The notes under the pieces were generated by a model, which saw only the letters and a program-made list of their open reading frames with translations, did no database searches and was not told the origin of the DNA. This document shows positions 22,301 to 33,351 of a stretch of DNA of 64,000 bases, piece after piece. The DNA is taken from contig FN648365.1 in the NCBI GenBank assembly GCA_000310025.1, positions 7,661 through 71,660 on the forward strand. Direction: 5' to 3'. Every line of letters begins with the position of its first letter. Position 1 is the stretch's first letter. The stretch is from Ectocarpus siliculosus (lineage: Eukaryota; Sar; Phaeophyceae; Ectocarpales; Ectocarpaceae). A program made the position numbers and the translations under genes.

Positions 22301-22601
22301 GGCCGCCTGCAATGTTCACTGCGGGTTCAGTCACTCAATTCGATCTGGGGTGTACTCAGCTCCCTGCTGCGGGTGCCAAAACGCAGATATTTGGGCCACC
22401 CCGTAACGGTATCTCTATCTCTTCACCAAAAACGACGGGTGGACTCCCGTGATCTCACTTGGGGTGGGGTCTGTCGAGGATGGTGTCTGCCTCGGTTTCC
22501 TTCCTCCAGTCTAGCGTGGCTTCCCACCTCGCCCAACCTTTGGCCACTTCCATGCTCTCGGCCAGCAGGAAGCGGTGCGGCATCGGTGCCAGAGAGGACC
22601 C
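19306..22601 (-). CDS. Sec14-like CRAL-TRIO lipid-binding protein (with amber codon)
   Basis: Five minus-strand exons join in frame: 22601-22459 (RFLLAESMEVAKGW, ATLDWRKETEADTIL; CRAL-TRIO N region), 21430-21256 (FALIKSKYAHCFHLPDKDGR, VTYYERPGMSD), 21093-20947 (RITIVIDLAGVRF, SRHYPQRSFK), 19870-19694 (IMILNAPSFFNSVFALVKP, LPLHYGGAGE) and 19401-19306 (ending MQKAS and stop). Acceptors are AG and donors GTGAGA, GTGACA, GTGAAC and GTGAGG; phases match (2, 0, 0, 0). The order matches Sec14-type lipid-exchange domains. An in-frame TAG at 21304-21306 interrupts exon 2 between RLGIT and SELLDHYVYYMEFLWK, although coding quality continues on both sides. The 5' end runs into poor sequence at an assembly gap. 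Confidence 0.9.
20161..20481 (+). mobile_element. tRNA-derived SINE, copy B
   Basis: The element starts GGTCGTCCCGGTGG, has a perfect A box (TGGTCTAGTTGG, 20172-20183) and a good B box (GGTTCGAACCC, 20216-20226), followed by the same body as copy A and a terminal (AT)n tail. ATGGGAA occurs just before it (20149-20155) and after the tail (20482-20488), a possible target duplication. It lies in the intron between the third and fourth exons of the Sec14-like gene, antisense to it. The B box is better preserved than in copy A. Confidence 0.88.
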
Positions 22602-22607
22602 ACTAGG

Positions 22608-22993
22608 TTTTTTGGCGGGGGGGGGGGGGGGGGATGAAACAAAAAAACCAAATCAAAGTTTGGGAAAGGGGGGAAAACGGAAAGAGTCAAAAAACCACAC
22701 CACCAAAAAAGGGGCCCTGGGGGACCCAAAAAAGGGCATCAAAGCGGGGTGCCCCTCCCGAAAACCCCCTAAAACCCCATCCACAGCCGTGGAAGGGGAA
22801 AATTTTCATTTAAAAAATGGGAACGTTCACAAGGGTGGGGCAAGCCGCGGCCGGGCGAAGGGACATCATTCCCACCAACCCAAAAAAAAAAAATTAAAAC
22901 CCGAAACCCCCTGCCGGGGCCCCCCCAAATTTAGTAACTGGAAGGGAAAAACCAAAGCCGGGGGGGACCCGGCCAAATAAATTCAAAAATCAA
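22608..22993. other. Low-quality duplicate of right gap flank (assembly artefact)
   Basis: After a run of 18 G, this segment follows 23100-23480 nearly base for base but with many homopolymer over-calls and substitutions to A, C or G (for example AACGTTCACAAG and CATCATTCC in both). It reads like the poor tail of a Sanger trace crossing a G tract. Its ORFs should not be annotated. Confidence 0.85.
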
Positions 22994-23093
22994 NNNNNNN
23001 NNNNNNNNNNNNNNNNNNNNNNNNNNNNNNNNNNNNNNNNNNNNNNNNNNNNNNNNNNNNNNNNNNNNNNNNNNNNNNNNNNNNNNNNNNNNN
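22994..23093. other. Assembly gap (100 N)
   Basis: Exactly 100 N, the conventional size for a gap of unknown length. Since both flanks appear to be the same sequence, the true gap may be nil or negative. Confidence 0.95.
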
Positions 23094-24550
23094 GGCGGGG
23101 GGGGCGGGGATTGACACAAAAGAGCTAAGTCAACGTTTGGGACAGGGCGGAAAGCGGAATGAGTCAAAAATCGACACGACGAAAATAGGGGCCTTGCGGG
23201 ACCAAAAAATGGGCATCAATGCTGGCTGCCCATCGCGTGACCGCACTAAACCCACATCGACAGCAGTGCAAGGGCAATATTTGCATTGAAAAAGTGGTAA
23301 CGTTCACAAGGCTGGAGCATGCCGCGGCTGGGCGATGGTACATCATTCCGACCAACCAGAACAAACAAATTGAAACCCTGAATCGCTCTGCCGTGCACCT
23401 CCTACATTCAGTACCTGCAAGGGAAAACCAGAGGCCGTGGCGGACCGTGCTACATATATGCATACATCATGCCGTTGTCTCCACTACAATACTACCCCAC
23501 ACCCACCAACACGTGCGCAACACGGTACACGTTCGGTTCAAAGACGGTGTCATCTACACTATTGCCTCCAAACGAGAATACAAATGGTCAGAGTGCTCGG
23601 CCAATCAATGCTCCAGAACAGTACAGGGAGCGGGGTGGATAAATATTGTAGTCGGACCAAGCAGATAGAAACGCGGTAAGTGTGCTTCGAATACCTGGGA
23701 GGGGGGTAAAACAAGTTGTCGATGTCCTCCTTAGCCCGTGTCGCCTCGCTCATTCTTCGCCCATCCCATCCCAATAAAACCACTTGGGCCTGCATAGGGC
23801 CCGAAGGCTGCTCAACAAAAATACAACAACAGTGTCGGGGGGGGGTTTTAGGGTTGAAACCTAACTTCGTTTACCGAAAAGCAGTACTAGTGGGCGGCTG
23901 TAAGAAGAACGTCTGCATCCAACCACGTCAACCTGTGCATGCCGAGACAAAGTACGTGAGCACACCCAGGCCGGGACATGTACCAGAAAAATTGAGGCAG
24001 CAGAGCGATAGTAAAGGACGCTACAAGCCGGATTCCGACCACGGTTTTGACGCCGCACGAGATGGGCAGCCACGAGAACCGCACAAACACTCAATCCAAA
24101 GCTACGATGAAATCGGCGTCTAGAAAATCTCAGTCACACCACACGGTCCACGACAGACCGTACTACAGTCGTGTCGTTCACGTGGTGCGTGATTCTCAGC
24201 GGTTTCCCGTTTACTTGGTATCATGTGTAAGGCCTGCCTCACCTCCAGGGCGTGTTTTGGCTCGACCTCGTCGACGCGACGGAGCCCAACCATCAACACC
24301 CCCCGGAAATTTTATGTATTCTTGCGTTGCGAGAAAATCTTGTTAGGTTTAACTACACTTCCGGGTGTCTCTTACATACAGCAGGAGTGCGTTCGGCGTG
24401 CACGAGTCGAGCAAATGGTGCTACACCGTATGCTGTCGGCTGTTCCTCTCGCCTCCCGTGCCTCTCTCTCTGTAGGTATTCGTTTATTTTCTACCGTGTC
24501 ATGGGTAAACTTGTCGTAATTCTTGTCACCACGGAAATAGCTTCCAGGCG
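23094..24550. other. No assignable feature
   Basis: Moderately complex sequence with short ORFs on both strands. No domain motif, RNA gene or repeat unit was recognised apart from the match of its first 380 bases to the poor-quality flank of the gap. Confidence 0.5.
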
Positions 24551-24619
24551 ACTATGTAAGAACACGGAAGAGAAGGTACTGGACACGTAAAAGACCTAGA
24601 GCTTGGAGCAGTGCTCGGC

Positions 24620-25404
24620 GGAAAGACAACAACCATGGAATGGAATCCAAGCGTACCGACGGCGTTTCTGGCGGGGAAGACGTGCCCCCGATGCCAAACA
24701 GCCCCTTCACGAGCACCACGGCGAAAGCCACAGCCGCCAAGCCGATCGCACCCACCCACGCCTCCATGCCAACGCCGGCGTTGGCCTCTCCCTGGGCGTA
24801 CCCCTGAGCATGCCAACCGCCACCAACACCGCCATCGCCGGCCAAAGTCCTCCTTACACCAACGCCATCAGCCTCGGCCTGGGGTCCAGCGGTGGTCTGG
24901 GCTACCGTGATGGCGGCGTCCTTCGCAGAGTGGCTCGCCCGCCTCCGGGATAGCTGGCGGGGCTCACACGGCCGCTTCCGCCCTCCCCGCGGGGATAGGC
25001 CGCGTCTCTTCTGGCGTTGCCGCCTGCCCTATCACCATCCTGTGGAGAACCTTGCTGCCAGTTGTCTTGGCTGTTCGCTTCTTCCGGGGCAGCGAGCGCG
25101 GCGGCTGCGGCGCTGAGCTGGTTGTGAGGGTACATCGTTCCGTCCGGTCTACGGAGGTCCCACACCGATGTGCAAGGGCTGGGGGCAGCAGAAGGTGCTG
25201 CTTTGCCAGTCGATAGAGGTGCTCGCGACATCGACATCGACCACGACGAGAAGCTCCTCTGGACCGTCGACAAAGATAGGAGACCGAGACCGCTAGAACC
25301 AGGAACAGCGCAACGCTACATCGATTTGTTCCGAGGATGGAAGAGCGGGCAATAGCAGCGATGGGGAACGAGGCGCGAAAAATGGCGGGGGGTCGTGTTG
25401 GCAT
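24620..25404 (-). CDS. Possible membrane protein exons, unknown
   Basis: Minus-strand frames here look partly coding. One (25273-24902) is Ala/Ser-rich (MYPHNQLSAAAAALAAPEE). The next (24953-24660) has a Gly-rich part followed by a hydrophobic helix (VGAIGLAAVAFAVVLVKG) that could span a membrane, and runs to a possible GTACGC donor. A third frame near 25350 has another hydrophobic stretch (CSVALFLVLAVSVSYLC). The joins between frames are not resolved and no family is recognised. Confidence 0.3.
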
Positions 25405-25707
25405 GGTATTTTACAAACCTGATACCCCTTCAAGGTGGAACATTGGACGAAATGGACCTAGTGTGTCGATGGAAATCAAACGGCAACATTCCTCCACAGG
25501 TCATTCTCGATATCGTACACACGGTGCGTTTGTTCCGGGGACATACACGCGTCTCTTGCTTCAGGGCAATAAAGTTGTCATTAAGAATCGAAGCGTTCCA
25601 TTCAGAGTCAAAGCCACCGGCAGGATTCAACCTGGCCGAAAGATGCCGTCAACTCAACGAAATACCAACTGCCAGTATCACCCCATTTGTGAGTTCAACG
25701 TGCTTAC

Positions 25708-25994
25708 CTCCTCGACATCCTTGGCAAGACTCCTTTGAGGGCGGAAGGTTTGACAACACCCATATCAAAACCTCTGGAAAAGGAGGCTTCAACCTTTCCT
25801 CCGTCGTTCGGAAAGAGCATGCGCCACACGTTGTGGTAAACACGTTCCGCCAGCCCCGCCACTTCTCCCTGCGCCAAAGGCTTCATCGGACAGCACGCCG
25901 CACCCAGCACGAAAAGTACAAATAAGGAGGGGTTGCGGGAAGGGGAAATGTAAATTCGCTTCTCTGCTGTTGTTCTTGGAAAGGAGTTTCCAAA
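25708..25994 (-). CDS. Internal exon, unknown protein
   Basis: A well bounded minus-strand exon: acceptor ACGTGCAG before 25994 and a canonical GTAAGC donor after 25708. It codes a hydrophobic segment (SLFVLFVLGAACCPMKPL) and then EVAGLAERVYHNVWRMLF and FDMGVVKPSALKGVLPRMS, beginning in phase 0 and ending in phase 2. It may belong with the exons to its left or with the long minus-strand gene to its right; neither link was proved. Confidence 0.5.
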
Positions 25995-26139
25995 CTGCAC
26001 GTTCTGACCGCGACGAGTGCCGGGGATTTTCACAATGCAAAAAAGAAAGGGGCCATCCGCATGAAACCATGGAACACTCCGAGACTACGAGTCAATCGTG
26101 ATCACGAGGGGGGTAGGGGGGGCGGGTCTCTTGGATGAA

Positions 26140-26465
26140 ATTTAGTACAGTATACTCAAACCACTAAATGCTTAGTTATACGGGGTTTAGTGTTGTATAC
26201 AAAAATTGGAGGCTACTATACATGCTTTATTGTTTAGGATTTAGTAGGGCAATACATAAACCTAAACACCCCGGTATTGAGTATTAGAATGCAACACTAA
26301 AGCCTATCGGATAGAGTATGGCCATACTCAAACCAATACACCCACGAATCATATCGGTCTTACAATGTCGTACTACAGGCAATAGAAAGTGAGACCGTAC
26401 TTGAACCTATACACCCCATATATGGGTTTCAAAATGCGACACGAGAGCCTATGCAATAAACGGTA
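26140..26465. repeat. AT-rich degenerate tandem repeat (~70-75 bp unit)
   Basis: About four diverged units share the pattern ATACTCAAACC-n-ATACACCCC ... AATGC-ACAC-A-AGCCTAT. Base composition is clearly more AT-rich than on either side. There is no coding potential. Confidence 0.6.
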
Positions 26466-27445
26466 AAAAGGTTTTACTATATACACAACAAATACGATGC
26501 AATAGACTAGCTGCAAGTGGTCCGTGCAGTCTACTGATCCTGGGCGTCAATCTTGATCCCGGGGGGGGGGGGGGGGGGGCAAGGGGTCCAATGGTTTGCA
26601 AAAAATCACACTTCCTCACCGTGACAGAGGCAGCACCGGTGGCGGCGGCGGCGGCGGCGGCGGCTTTGTCAGTCTCAGAACAGCTGCAAGGAGTGAGCAT
26701 GCACTCGAGAAAAACCAGGCCGTTCCCGCTCGGAAGATCCCCGCTTAGGTCTGATGTATCGGCGACAACACGCACGAATGACGGGCGTGGCGAGCAGATG
26801 GGGGGGAGAGGGTAGGCAGTGGGTCACGAGGGGCCTCATACATGACTTTTACTGCTGTACCTGTTGAAAGTGGTTGCGGGGCTTGCAGGAAACTCGCAGG
26901 TCAACATCTACAGTCGACGAAAGACTGTGTGCGTGCTTGGTGCTAAATTTGTGACACTAGATTTTAGATGCTTGGAACAGCATGGAAGACCTGATTATAT
27001 ACTTCAGAAACAAACTACGTAACTTGTCATGGCACGTCGATGGTCTCTCCCGCACAACCCCGCCACATGGACACAATCTACAACGGCATTGACTAGTGTA
27101 TCAATGCTGGGTGTTGATGTCACAACCGTCCTGGTCTCCACCATTGTCTAGCACACGAGTCTTTTGGCATAGCGACCTGGTGGAGCCCGCACATATTATG
27201 TTGTACGAGGCTTGCTTCACTCATCACTAGATCAAGTACCATTTGGTCAAACGCCTCTGGTAAATCACCGAGACATCCACCCACACACGACCGGGTAGCT
27301 TGACAAGGTGCTGCCGCGGTATGTAGCACACGCTGCTTGGCCAACAAAATCGAAGGAGTATTCCGTGCCGACCAATCGAAAAGTAGGTTGCATGAGAGCC
27401 ATTTATGGCCGCACGAACATGACCTTTAACATTCGCCTTGTTCAC
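26466..27445. other. Microsatellites and unassigned sequence
   Basis: Contains an 18-G run at 26562-26579 and a GGC trinucleotide repeat at 26640-26664 that would read poly-Ala. A minus-strand frame (VRVVADTSDLSGDLPSGN) around 26700-26780 might be an exon but lacks a clear splice context. Nothing was assigned from 26830 to 27445. Confidence 0.4.
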
Positions 27446-30400
27446 CTCGCGATCCTTTCATCTTGATGGCCTTGACTGGAAATATGCCTAGCCCCGCGTG
27501 TTTCCGGAGCTCTTCGCCGGTCAGTGTCGCCGTGTAGACGTTGGAAAGTCTCAGCGTCATCAACTTGTCGTCCACTATCTCCTGTCCAACCCAATCCCGC
27601 AGACACGAAGGAAAGGAGGAACGATTGTCAGCCGGCCCCGTACTCTCATGGTCAAGGGATTCAGAATGTCTCCCGTCGAAATACACATGGAGACTGGATA
27701 AAGAAGGTAACGTTGGAATAGAGCAGGCCGACAACAAAATCATGATGTAAAGAGAGAAAGGGGGGGGGGGGGGCACGTGCCAGCCACGGTGCGCTATTCT
27801 GGTACGAACTCCAAGTTTCGTTTGGATAAAAGTGGAGGGGGATCTCTACTTTTTCTGACTTGGACTACCGCGGGGGCAACTCAATGATGGACAAGGGCAT
27901 TTGTTCCAACGGTCAAAATTGATATCCGCCAGGGTAACCAATGTGTTGATGGTTCCACTTCGAATTTCAGCGAGGGAACCAACAGGGGTCGCGGTTTTCA
28001 GATTATGCACCTTTCCACAGCAGCTCACCAACTTCGAAACAGCACAACTACAGCAAACCTCGTGCTCAACAGGTGGAAAGTGGTCACCAATCCTGCGGTC
28101 TAGCCACCTTTTTCGGGGAACCCACCTGCCCCTCGTTGGGCATCTTGAACCTCACGGAGTCCCCCCATCTGAGCCCCTCCACCATGTCTCCGTCCGAAAA
28201 GGCACCCCCTTCCTCAGGCAGAAGAAGTTCTTCGTCGTCTCCATCCAGATTACTTCGAGAAAACTCTGAGTTGGTCGGAGAGCATGCAGGGCTGGGGATG
28301 CTTTCCGGCATGACGAAGCCCCGTCCAGACGTCGCACTAAGGCTGTGCCCAACGCTGCCGCTTTTTGGCCTCTTCTGGCTCAGGCTGCTCCGCCGCTTGT
28401 GGGCTGTTTTCAGCTTGCGCCCGACGGGCAAAACTTTGGATACCATTGACTTTGGCCGGGGCTTCTCGCTCCCTTGCGAGATTTTGTCCTCTAGTCTGAG
28501 TCCGGAGGCACTCGAACCCTGTCCGATACCGCTACCGTCCGCTGTCACGCAAGAGAGAGGGGCCGTCGGGGCCTCCGACGGCCAGTGGGTCTCTTGCACC
28601 TTGGTCGAGAGCGGGGGGAGAAATGACATCTTGTCGTGCAGCCGAGGCTTTTCATCCACGTGGACCGTAACCTGGCAACGTGAGAGAGGCGGTACTGCGT
28701 TAGAGCGGGGTGGGGGGTAGAGAACCCAAAAACTATTCAAAAAGTTACTACATCTGCCTCAGGAGACTCCTGACTCACAGCACACCTCGCTCCGCTACAA
28801 CATCTATGTGTCAGAGGAAGAAACAGAACAAACCACGCATTCAACTCACGAGTACAGTGTAGGCCACATGAACAACCAAAGAGCTTCATCATTCTTGCCC
28901 ACTCCGACCCAGTCCGAAAACAGAGCAGAGTTGAAACCCACTCGGAAAAAAATACCACAATGCACCGTTCACCTTGGTCACTACTGGAGAAGGGTCCCCG
29001 ATGGGACTCTCGTTGGGTAGATGCACTTCAATCACAACACCCTCTCCTCGTCCGTCTGCGCGGAGAAATGCCCCGTTGACGCTAGGATTGCCGCTGTTTT
29101 TCTTCGAGAAAGCGGCCAGTGCATGGAAGTTCTTCGTATTGTTGTATTAGCGACAAACACCAAGTCAAGTAGCAGAAGGAGCGGCGCAGGGGAAAGGAGG
29201 AGAGTTGCTCAGCAAGAGGCAAAGGCAAGGAGGGCCGGGTCTTCAGATATGGGACAAGTGGATATTGTATTCAAGCAAGCCTCTCGTCATCGCTCCCACA
29301 GACGTCGCAGCAAGGCAAAGAGTTGACATTTCACAAACTGCTGTCCAACCCAGACTTCCGTCAATAGACAACACGGCGAAACCTCAAAGTCTCTCTCCCA
29401 CCTCGAAGAAGTGCGTCGCTTCTTGGTGTTCTGGTCCTTGCTGCCGTACTTGACCGTCGTGATCTGTAATCCGTGCGTGCTGAACACCACTGCAGGCAAT
29501 TCGTTGTTGGCATCAAGTTTCAGCGGCGCCAAGAAGGGCTTGAAGCTCACCGCGATTTTCCGCTTCAATCCCCTGGATTTCATCCTCAACGACCCAGGCA
29601 ACAAATGCCCCTGCATAAGACGCAGATCCGGCAACGATGCAAGCAGGCATTGTTCGGGCACGCCGGGGGGGAACAAACAAGCAGGGGGTCACGGTCACAA
29701 CTAACTACAGTAGCCCAAGCCTAACGAAATACTGACACTGCAGGACGGCACTTGTTGAACAGCAGATTCTTCCGTAGTGAGATCAACAAATTACCCAGTT
29801 CACACTAGGCCGCGGAACTCAATAGCTCCCGTGCATGAGAGTCATATCACAGCGTACGTGCCCGTCCAACAGCAGTAGGCACACCGCCAGTGATGGACCC
29901 CAACAGTAGGCAGTGTAGCATACATTGTACAACACGAGGCCCTACATTTCTGACGTTGTCGCTCCACACGTACTCCCTGTCGTCGACCAGGAAGATCACA
30001 TCCCCGTAGCGCACTACGTCCCCGTCCTTTTTCCTATTCTCGGGGTCAACGGCCTGTGACGCAAGACGTCAAAACAAGGGGGAAATGCATGAAGCAACAG
30101 AACAGAAACACCCAACAGGTGTCCAACTGGCCCAGGGATTGGTGACTCCCGTGGGAACAGAACTACATGTACATTGATGAAGGGTCATTGAACCAAGACC
30201 TTAGCACGTCGGTAACTCAGTAGACCGTTGTTCCACCAAAAGCACCTACCGGAGAGGGGGAGCGAGACCTCCAGTATTCTGGTCAACGGTAACGACGGAC
30301 ACATGTGTGAAAATCGAAAGCAATGAAATCTCCGCTGCCCACACCTCCAAAACACCATCACCGCATCGACAACCTAGTAACAATTCAATTGCTACCTACA

Positions 30401-30736
30401 CCACATATCCACCCAGACTTGTTTGAAGGAGACTGCACAAGCACCGCGAGTCTCCCATCGACCCGGAACAAAAATCGGCAACATATCACCAACACTACTG
30501 CCGTCTACGACAACGTACAGCGGGGCGCGCGTTGCTACGACTGCACACCTTGAAGTGGCAGCTGGTGAATCCCGCGGCGTTATTCCCTTCGGACTGGCTG
30601 ATCACCGCCACCTCGCTCCTCCTGAACAGCTTCGTCGACACCTTCTGCGCCTTCTCCAGCGAACCGACGAAGCCCCCGCCTCGTCCCACCACGCCTTCAG
30701 CTGGGGGACTAGCACCACCTTCTCCCAACGCGCCTA
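27446..30736 (-). CDS. Multi-exon gene of unknown family (partial)
   Basis: Consecutive minus-strand exons keep frame: 30736-30549 (SLEKAQKVSTKLFRRSEVA), 30053-29946 (DVVRYGDVIFLVDDREYVW), 29610-29383 (KRKIAVSFKPFLAPLKL, STHGLQITTVKYG), 29131-28973 (NFHALAAFSKKNSGNPS, VIEVHLPNESPIGDPS) and 28671-28126 (182 codons: Ser-rich, basic, then acidic DGDDEELLLPEEG). The joins from 30549 onward are phase 0. Further likely exons are 28010-27846 and 27693-27446 (DDKLMTLRLSNVYTATLTGE), though their mutual phase is unresolved. Short strand-rich segments with a YGD..FL..D...VW pattern suggest a beta-trefoil-like module, which is a guess. Neither start nor stop is certain; the plus-strand ORFs here are shadows. 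Confidence 0.65.
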
Positions 30737-31004
30737 CTGAGATGTCACTCCCTCCGGAGAGCGTGTGGTGAACTCTGGAAGGCGAAAGAGGCCTTCATCA
30801 ACATTGAGCACCGTAGAAGGGGATGGGGGCTAAAGAACGAAGGTCTTGAATGGGCGTTGGGATATGAAAATAGCAACGACCGGGGATTAGAGGAAGAGGG
30901 TCTTCGAAGAGAGACAGACACGGAAGATGTTGCGGTTGGACACGTTCGTTCTACCCAACCACCCAAATGTTTTTGTAACCGAAAAGTTGTTCTCACCGTT
31001 TCGA

Positions 31005-31900
31005 GGCACCCATGGGCAGCCCATGGTTCATGGGCAACCCATGGACCGCCAACGAGTGCGTGAGTGCTCTTCATCAACCGAACCAACCCATTTATACTCC
31101 AAAAACAGCAGGTTATCTGCTTTGCGAGGGGCTTTACAACAACAGTTAAACACCCTAACCTAGCGCTAACTAAGCCTAACCCCGATCCCACACAATACGT
31201 GCTATTTAGGTTCCCGCTGGGTGGCTTGAGGTCTAGGTTGATGTGCCGGTGGCGAAGTTCTAGGTTGAAGTGCTCACGGTGGGTACTTCGTGGGCAGTTC
31301 ATGGGTAGAGTTTGAATATTGCATGACACTATTATTGCGTTATGAAGATTGATAATGAAGATGCCAGGAATTCCATGAAATATCTCATGGGCTTCCATGA
31401 GCGCCCATGACAATTTTCATGAAAGCCTGTGAAACGTTTCATGGAAATCCATGAAATTCCACGGACGTCCATGGAATTCCATAAACTGATGCGTGTGATG
31501 CTTCACGGACGTTCGTCAAACATTCAATGAACTTCCATGGTATCCCCTTGAATTCCATGGCCTGCATATAGAAGTGTATGAAGTTCCAGTGAGTTCCATG
31601 GAAGTCCAATGGTTTTCCATGAGAGCGCTTCGCGAAGATTAAGGAACATTCATGACTGTTAAAGGATGCCCACGGATTTCGTTTGTCGGACACCATTTCG
31701 GCTTCATCGGAAGATGACGTGGACGTCCGTGGAATGTTTCATGGACTGTCGCCATGAAACATTTCACGGAATTCCATGGACGACTTCCATGGACTTCCAT
31801 CACACTTGTCGCTGCCTCCATGGAAGACCATGGAAGTCCTTAGGCCGTTACGTGGACGTCCATCGTAGTCCATGGAACTCCATGAAATATTCCATGAGAA
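31005..31900. repeat. CCATGG-rich degenerate palindromic tract
   Basis: About a dozen CCATGG hexamers and many near-variants (TTCCATGGAAGTCCATGG-like units) fill about 0.9 kb, densest at 31380-31900. Several units are themselves palindromic. A degenerate telomere-like stretch (CACCCTAACCTAGCGC) sits inside at 31151-31181. The minus-strand frames that read FHG/MEFHG are consequences of the repeat. Confidence 0.85.
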
Positions 31901-32349
31901 AGTACCACAATGTAGATGACTAGCCCGCCCCCGACCCAAGGTTCTTTACTATGCCAAACGATGCTATCGCCGGTCGAATCCAAATCCTAATCCTTCGACC
32001 GGGACGATGGTGTTTCCGCACCAAATTGCTGCCGTTGATGCTGACTTGTACATCCCCAATGGTCGAACAGTTTTCTATCGACATACTCGATCGCACCGAC
32101 AGGGGTGCAACATAATGTTATCGAAAGCGTTCTACCTGAAAACTACGAGGCAAAGGTGGTTTTCGTGAGTACAGCATGTATGTTCTGTGTGGTGCGACGG
32201 GTTTACCAAACCAACTGGGCGGTGCCAACGTTAAGGGATGCTGTGTGCCATGATGTTCACAATCGAAGGGTACATGTGGATTGGGTAGTGTGGGTAGTTT
32301 TGCAAGACACACAAATATGTCCACGGTGCCATGCAGATTACTGCATGTC

Positions 32350-32982
32350 CTAGATTGGGGCTGGGTATTGTTTGTCGTGCTGCGCTTGACGTGGCATAGG
32401 GTCGGACGGAAGAGGCGACGACGTCTCTAACACTCGCCTGACACAGGGGTAGTAAGAGGGGGGTCTGCAGCGGTGGCAACTATATAGAAGGGATGGTGAT
32501 AAAGGTATAGTTTCTGGAGCCAGCTGTTTTCCCGTACGAGAAAATTTTATTAGACAACAACAGCTGGGTGTTGGCAACCCGAAAATGGAAATATCAACGT
32601 GAAGCCCCCCCATTAGAACTCTATTCTTCACGTAGTTTTTCTGTTGTGCGCAACAATGGGCGTGGCACGATGGTTCGCACATACCAGCACATACGTGGGT
32701 TGAGTTAGCGTAGACTGTGAAGCACTTGCAACTTGGACAGACTTGCACGGGGGGTGGGAACCCTGGTTTTGGTGGGCACTGGGGACACGGAGGGAAAGTA
32801 TATTCCTTCAGTGTATATTTGCTCGGGTGGCTATAGTCTACTTCCCATTCTGCTTGTCGCCAAACGAAAAGAACTTGAATCTTGGGAGGTAAACCCCAAA
32901 AACTGCTCCGCAAAAGAGCCACACGAAAACATCTCTTGTGGTATCCATCTTGAAGCAAACACATGTCATGATGTACATTCAT
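32350..32982 (-). CDS. Cys-rich open frame, unknown
   Basis: An open minus-strand frame of 210 codons from ATG, with a dense Cys cluster: CPQCPPKPG, VCPSCKC, HVCAGMCEPSCHAHCC. Paired CXXC spacing would suit zinc binding. No family is recognised, there is no intron evidence, and base composition does not differ from the surroundings, so a chance ORF cannot be excluded. Confidence 0.3.
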   Translation of the reverse strand: MNVHHDMCLLQDGYHKRCFRVALLRSSFWGLPPKIQVLFVWRQAEWEVDYSHPSKYTLKEYTFPPCPQCPPKPGFPPPVQVCPSCKCFTVYANSTHVCAGMCEPSCHAHCCAQQKNYVKNRVLMGGLHVDISIFGLPTPSCCCLIKFSRTGKQLAPETIPLSPSLLYSCHRCRPPSYYPCVRRVLETSSPLPSDPMPRQAQHDKQYPAPI

Positions 32983-33166
32983 AAACCCTTACTATAATAC
33001 TGTTGCACGAAGAATAGTGGTACATGAAGAAACGTGAAAATGACACTTACCTATTAGAGGGGACAGACAGGTCGAACAGGAAACCAAACCAAGAATGGTT
33101 GTGCTGCAGTAGTCTTTGCGCAAAGTTAAATCACAATTGGGACCTTCATGTGTCACTTGGTTTCAG

Positions 33167-33351
33167 AGGACCGCCGTCCCCTGCAGGCCCGATGGTGTGT
33201 ACCTTCAGTTGCAGGGTGTGGGGTATATCTTCGTGCACCCTGCCCTCGCTCGAAGAGATTTTTCGTTCTCTTGGTACGGCGAACTGAAACTCCGGGCGGA
33301 TGTGGAAGCAGCATCTTCCACCGACCTTTTCTTCCTGACCACAGCAAGCAA
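33167..33351 (+). CDS. Internal exon, unknown protein
   Basis: Plus-strand exon bounded by acceptor GGTTTCAG and donor GTGAAG, coding GVYLQLQGVGYIFVHPALAR and then SFSWYGELKLRADVEAAS, phase 0 to phase 2. Downstream, an open segment at 33510-33632 (APPCKRPTSVPTSEPPAKRD) and one after an acceptor at 33928 (GHVVSDVGSLSGWGDVVHVH) may belong to the same gene. Confidence 0.45.

Noticed and set aside
22459-22980. 173-codon plus-strand ORF rich in Lys and Gly
   Set aside because: Most of it lies in the error-filled duplicate next to the gap.
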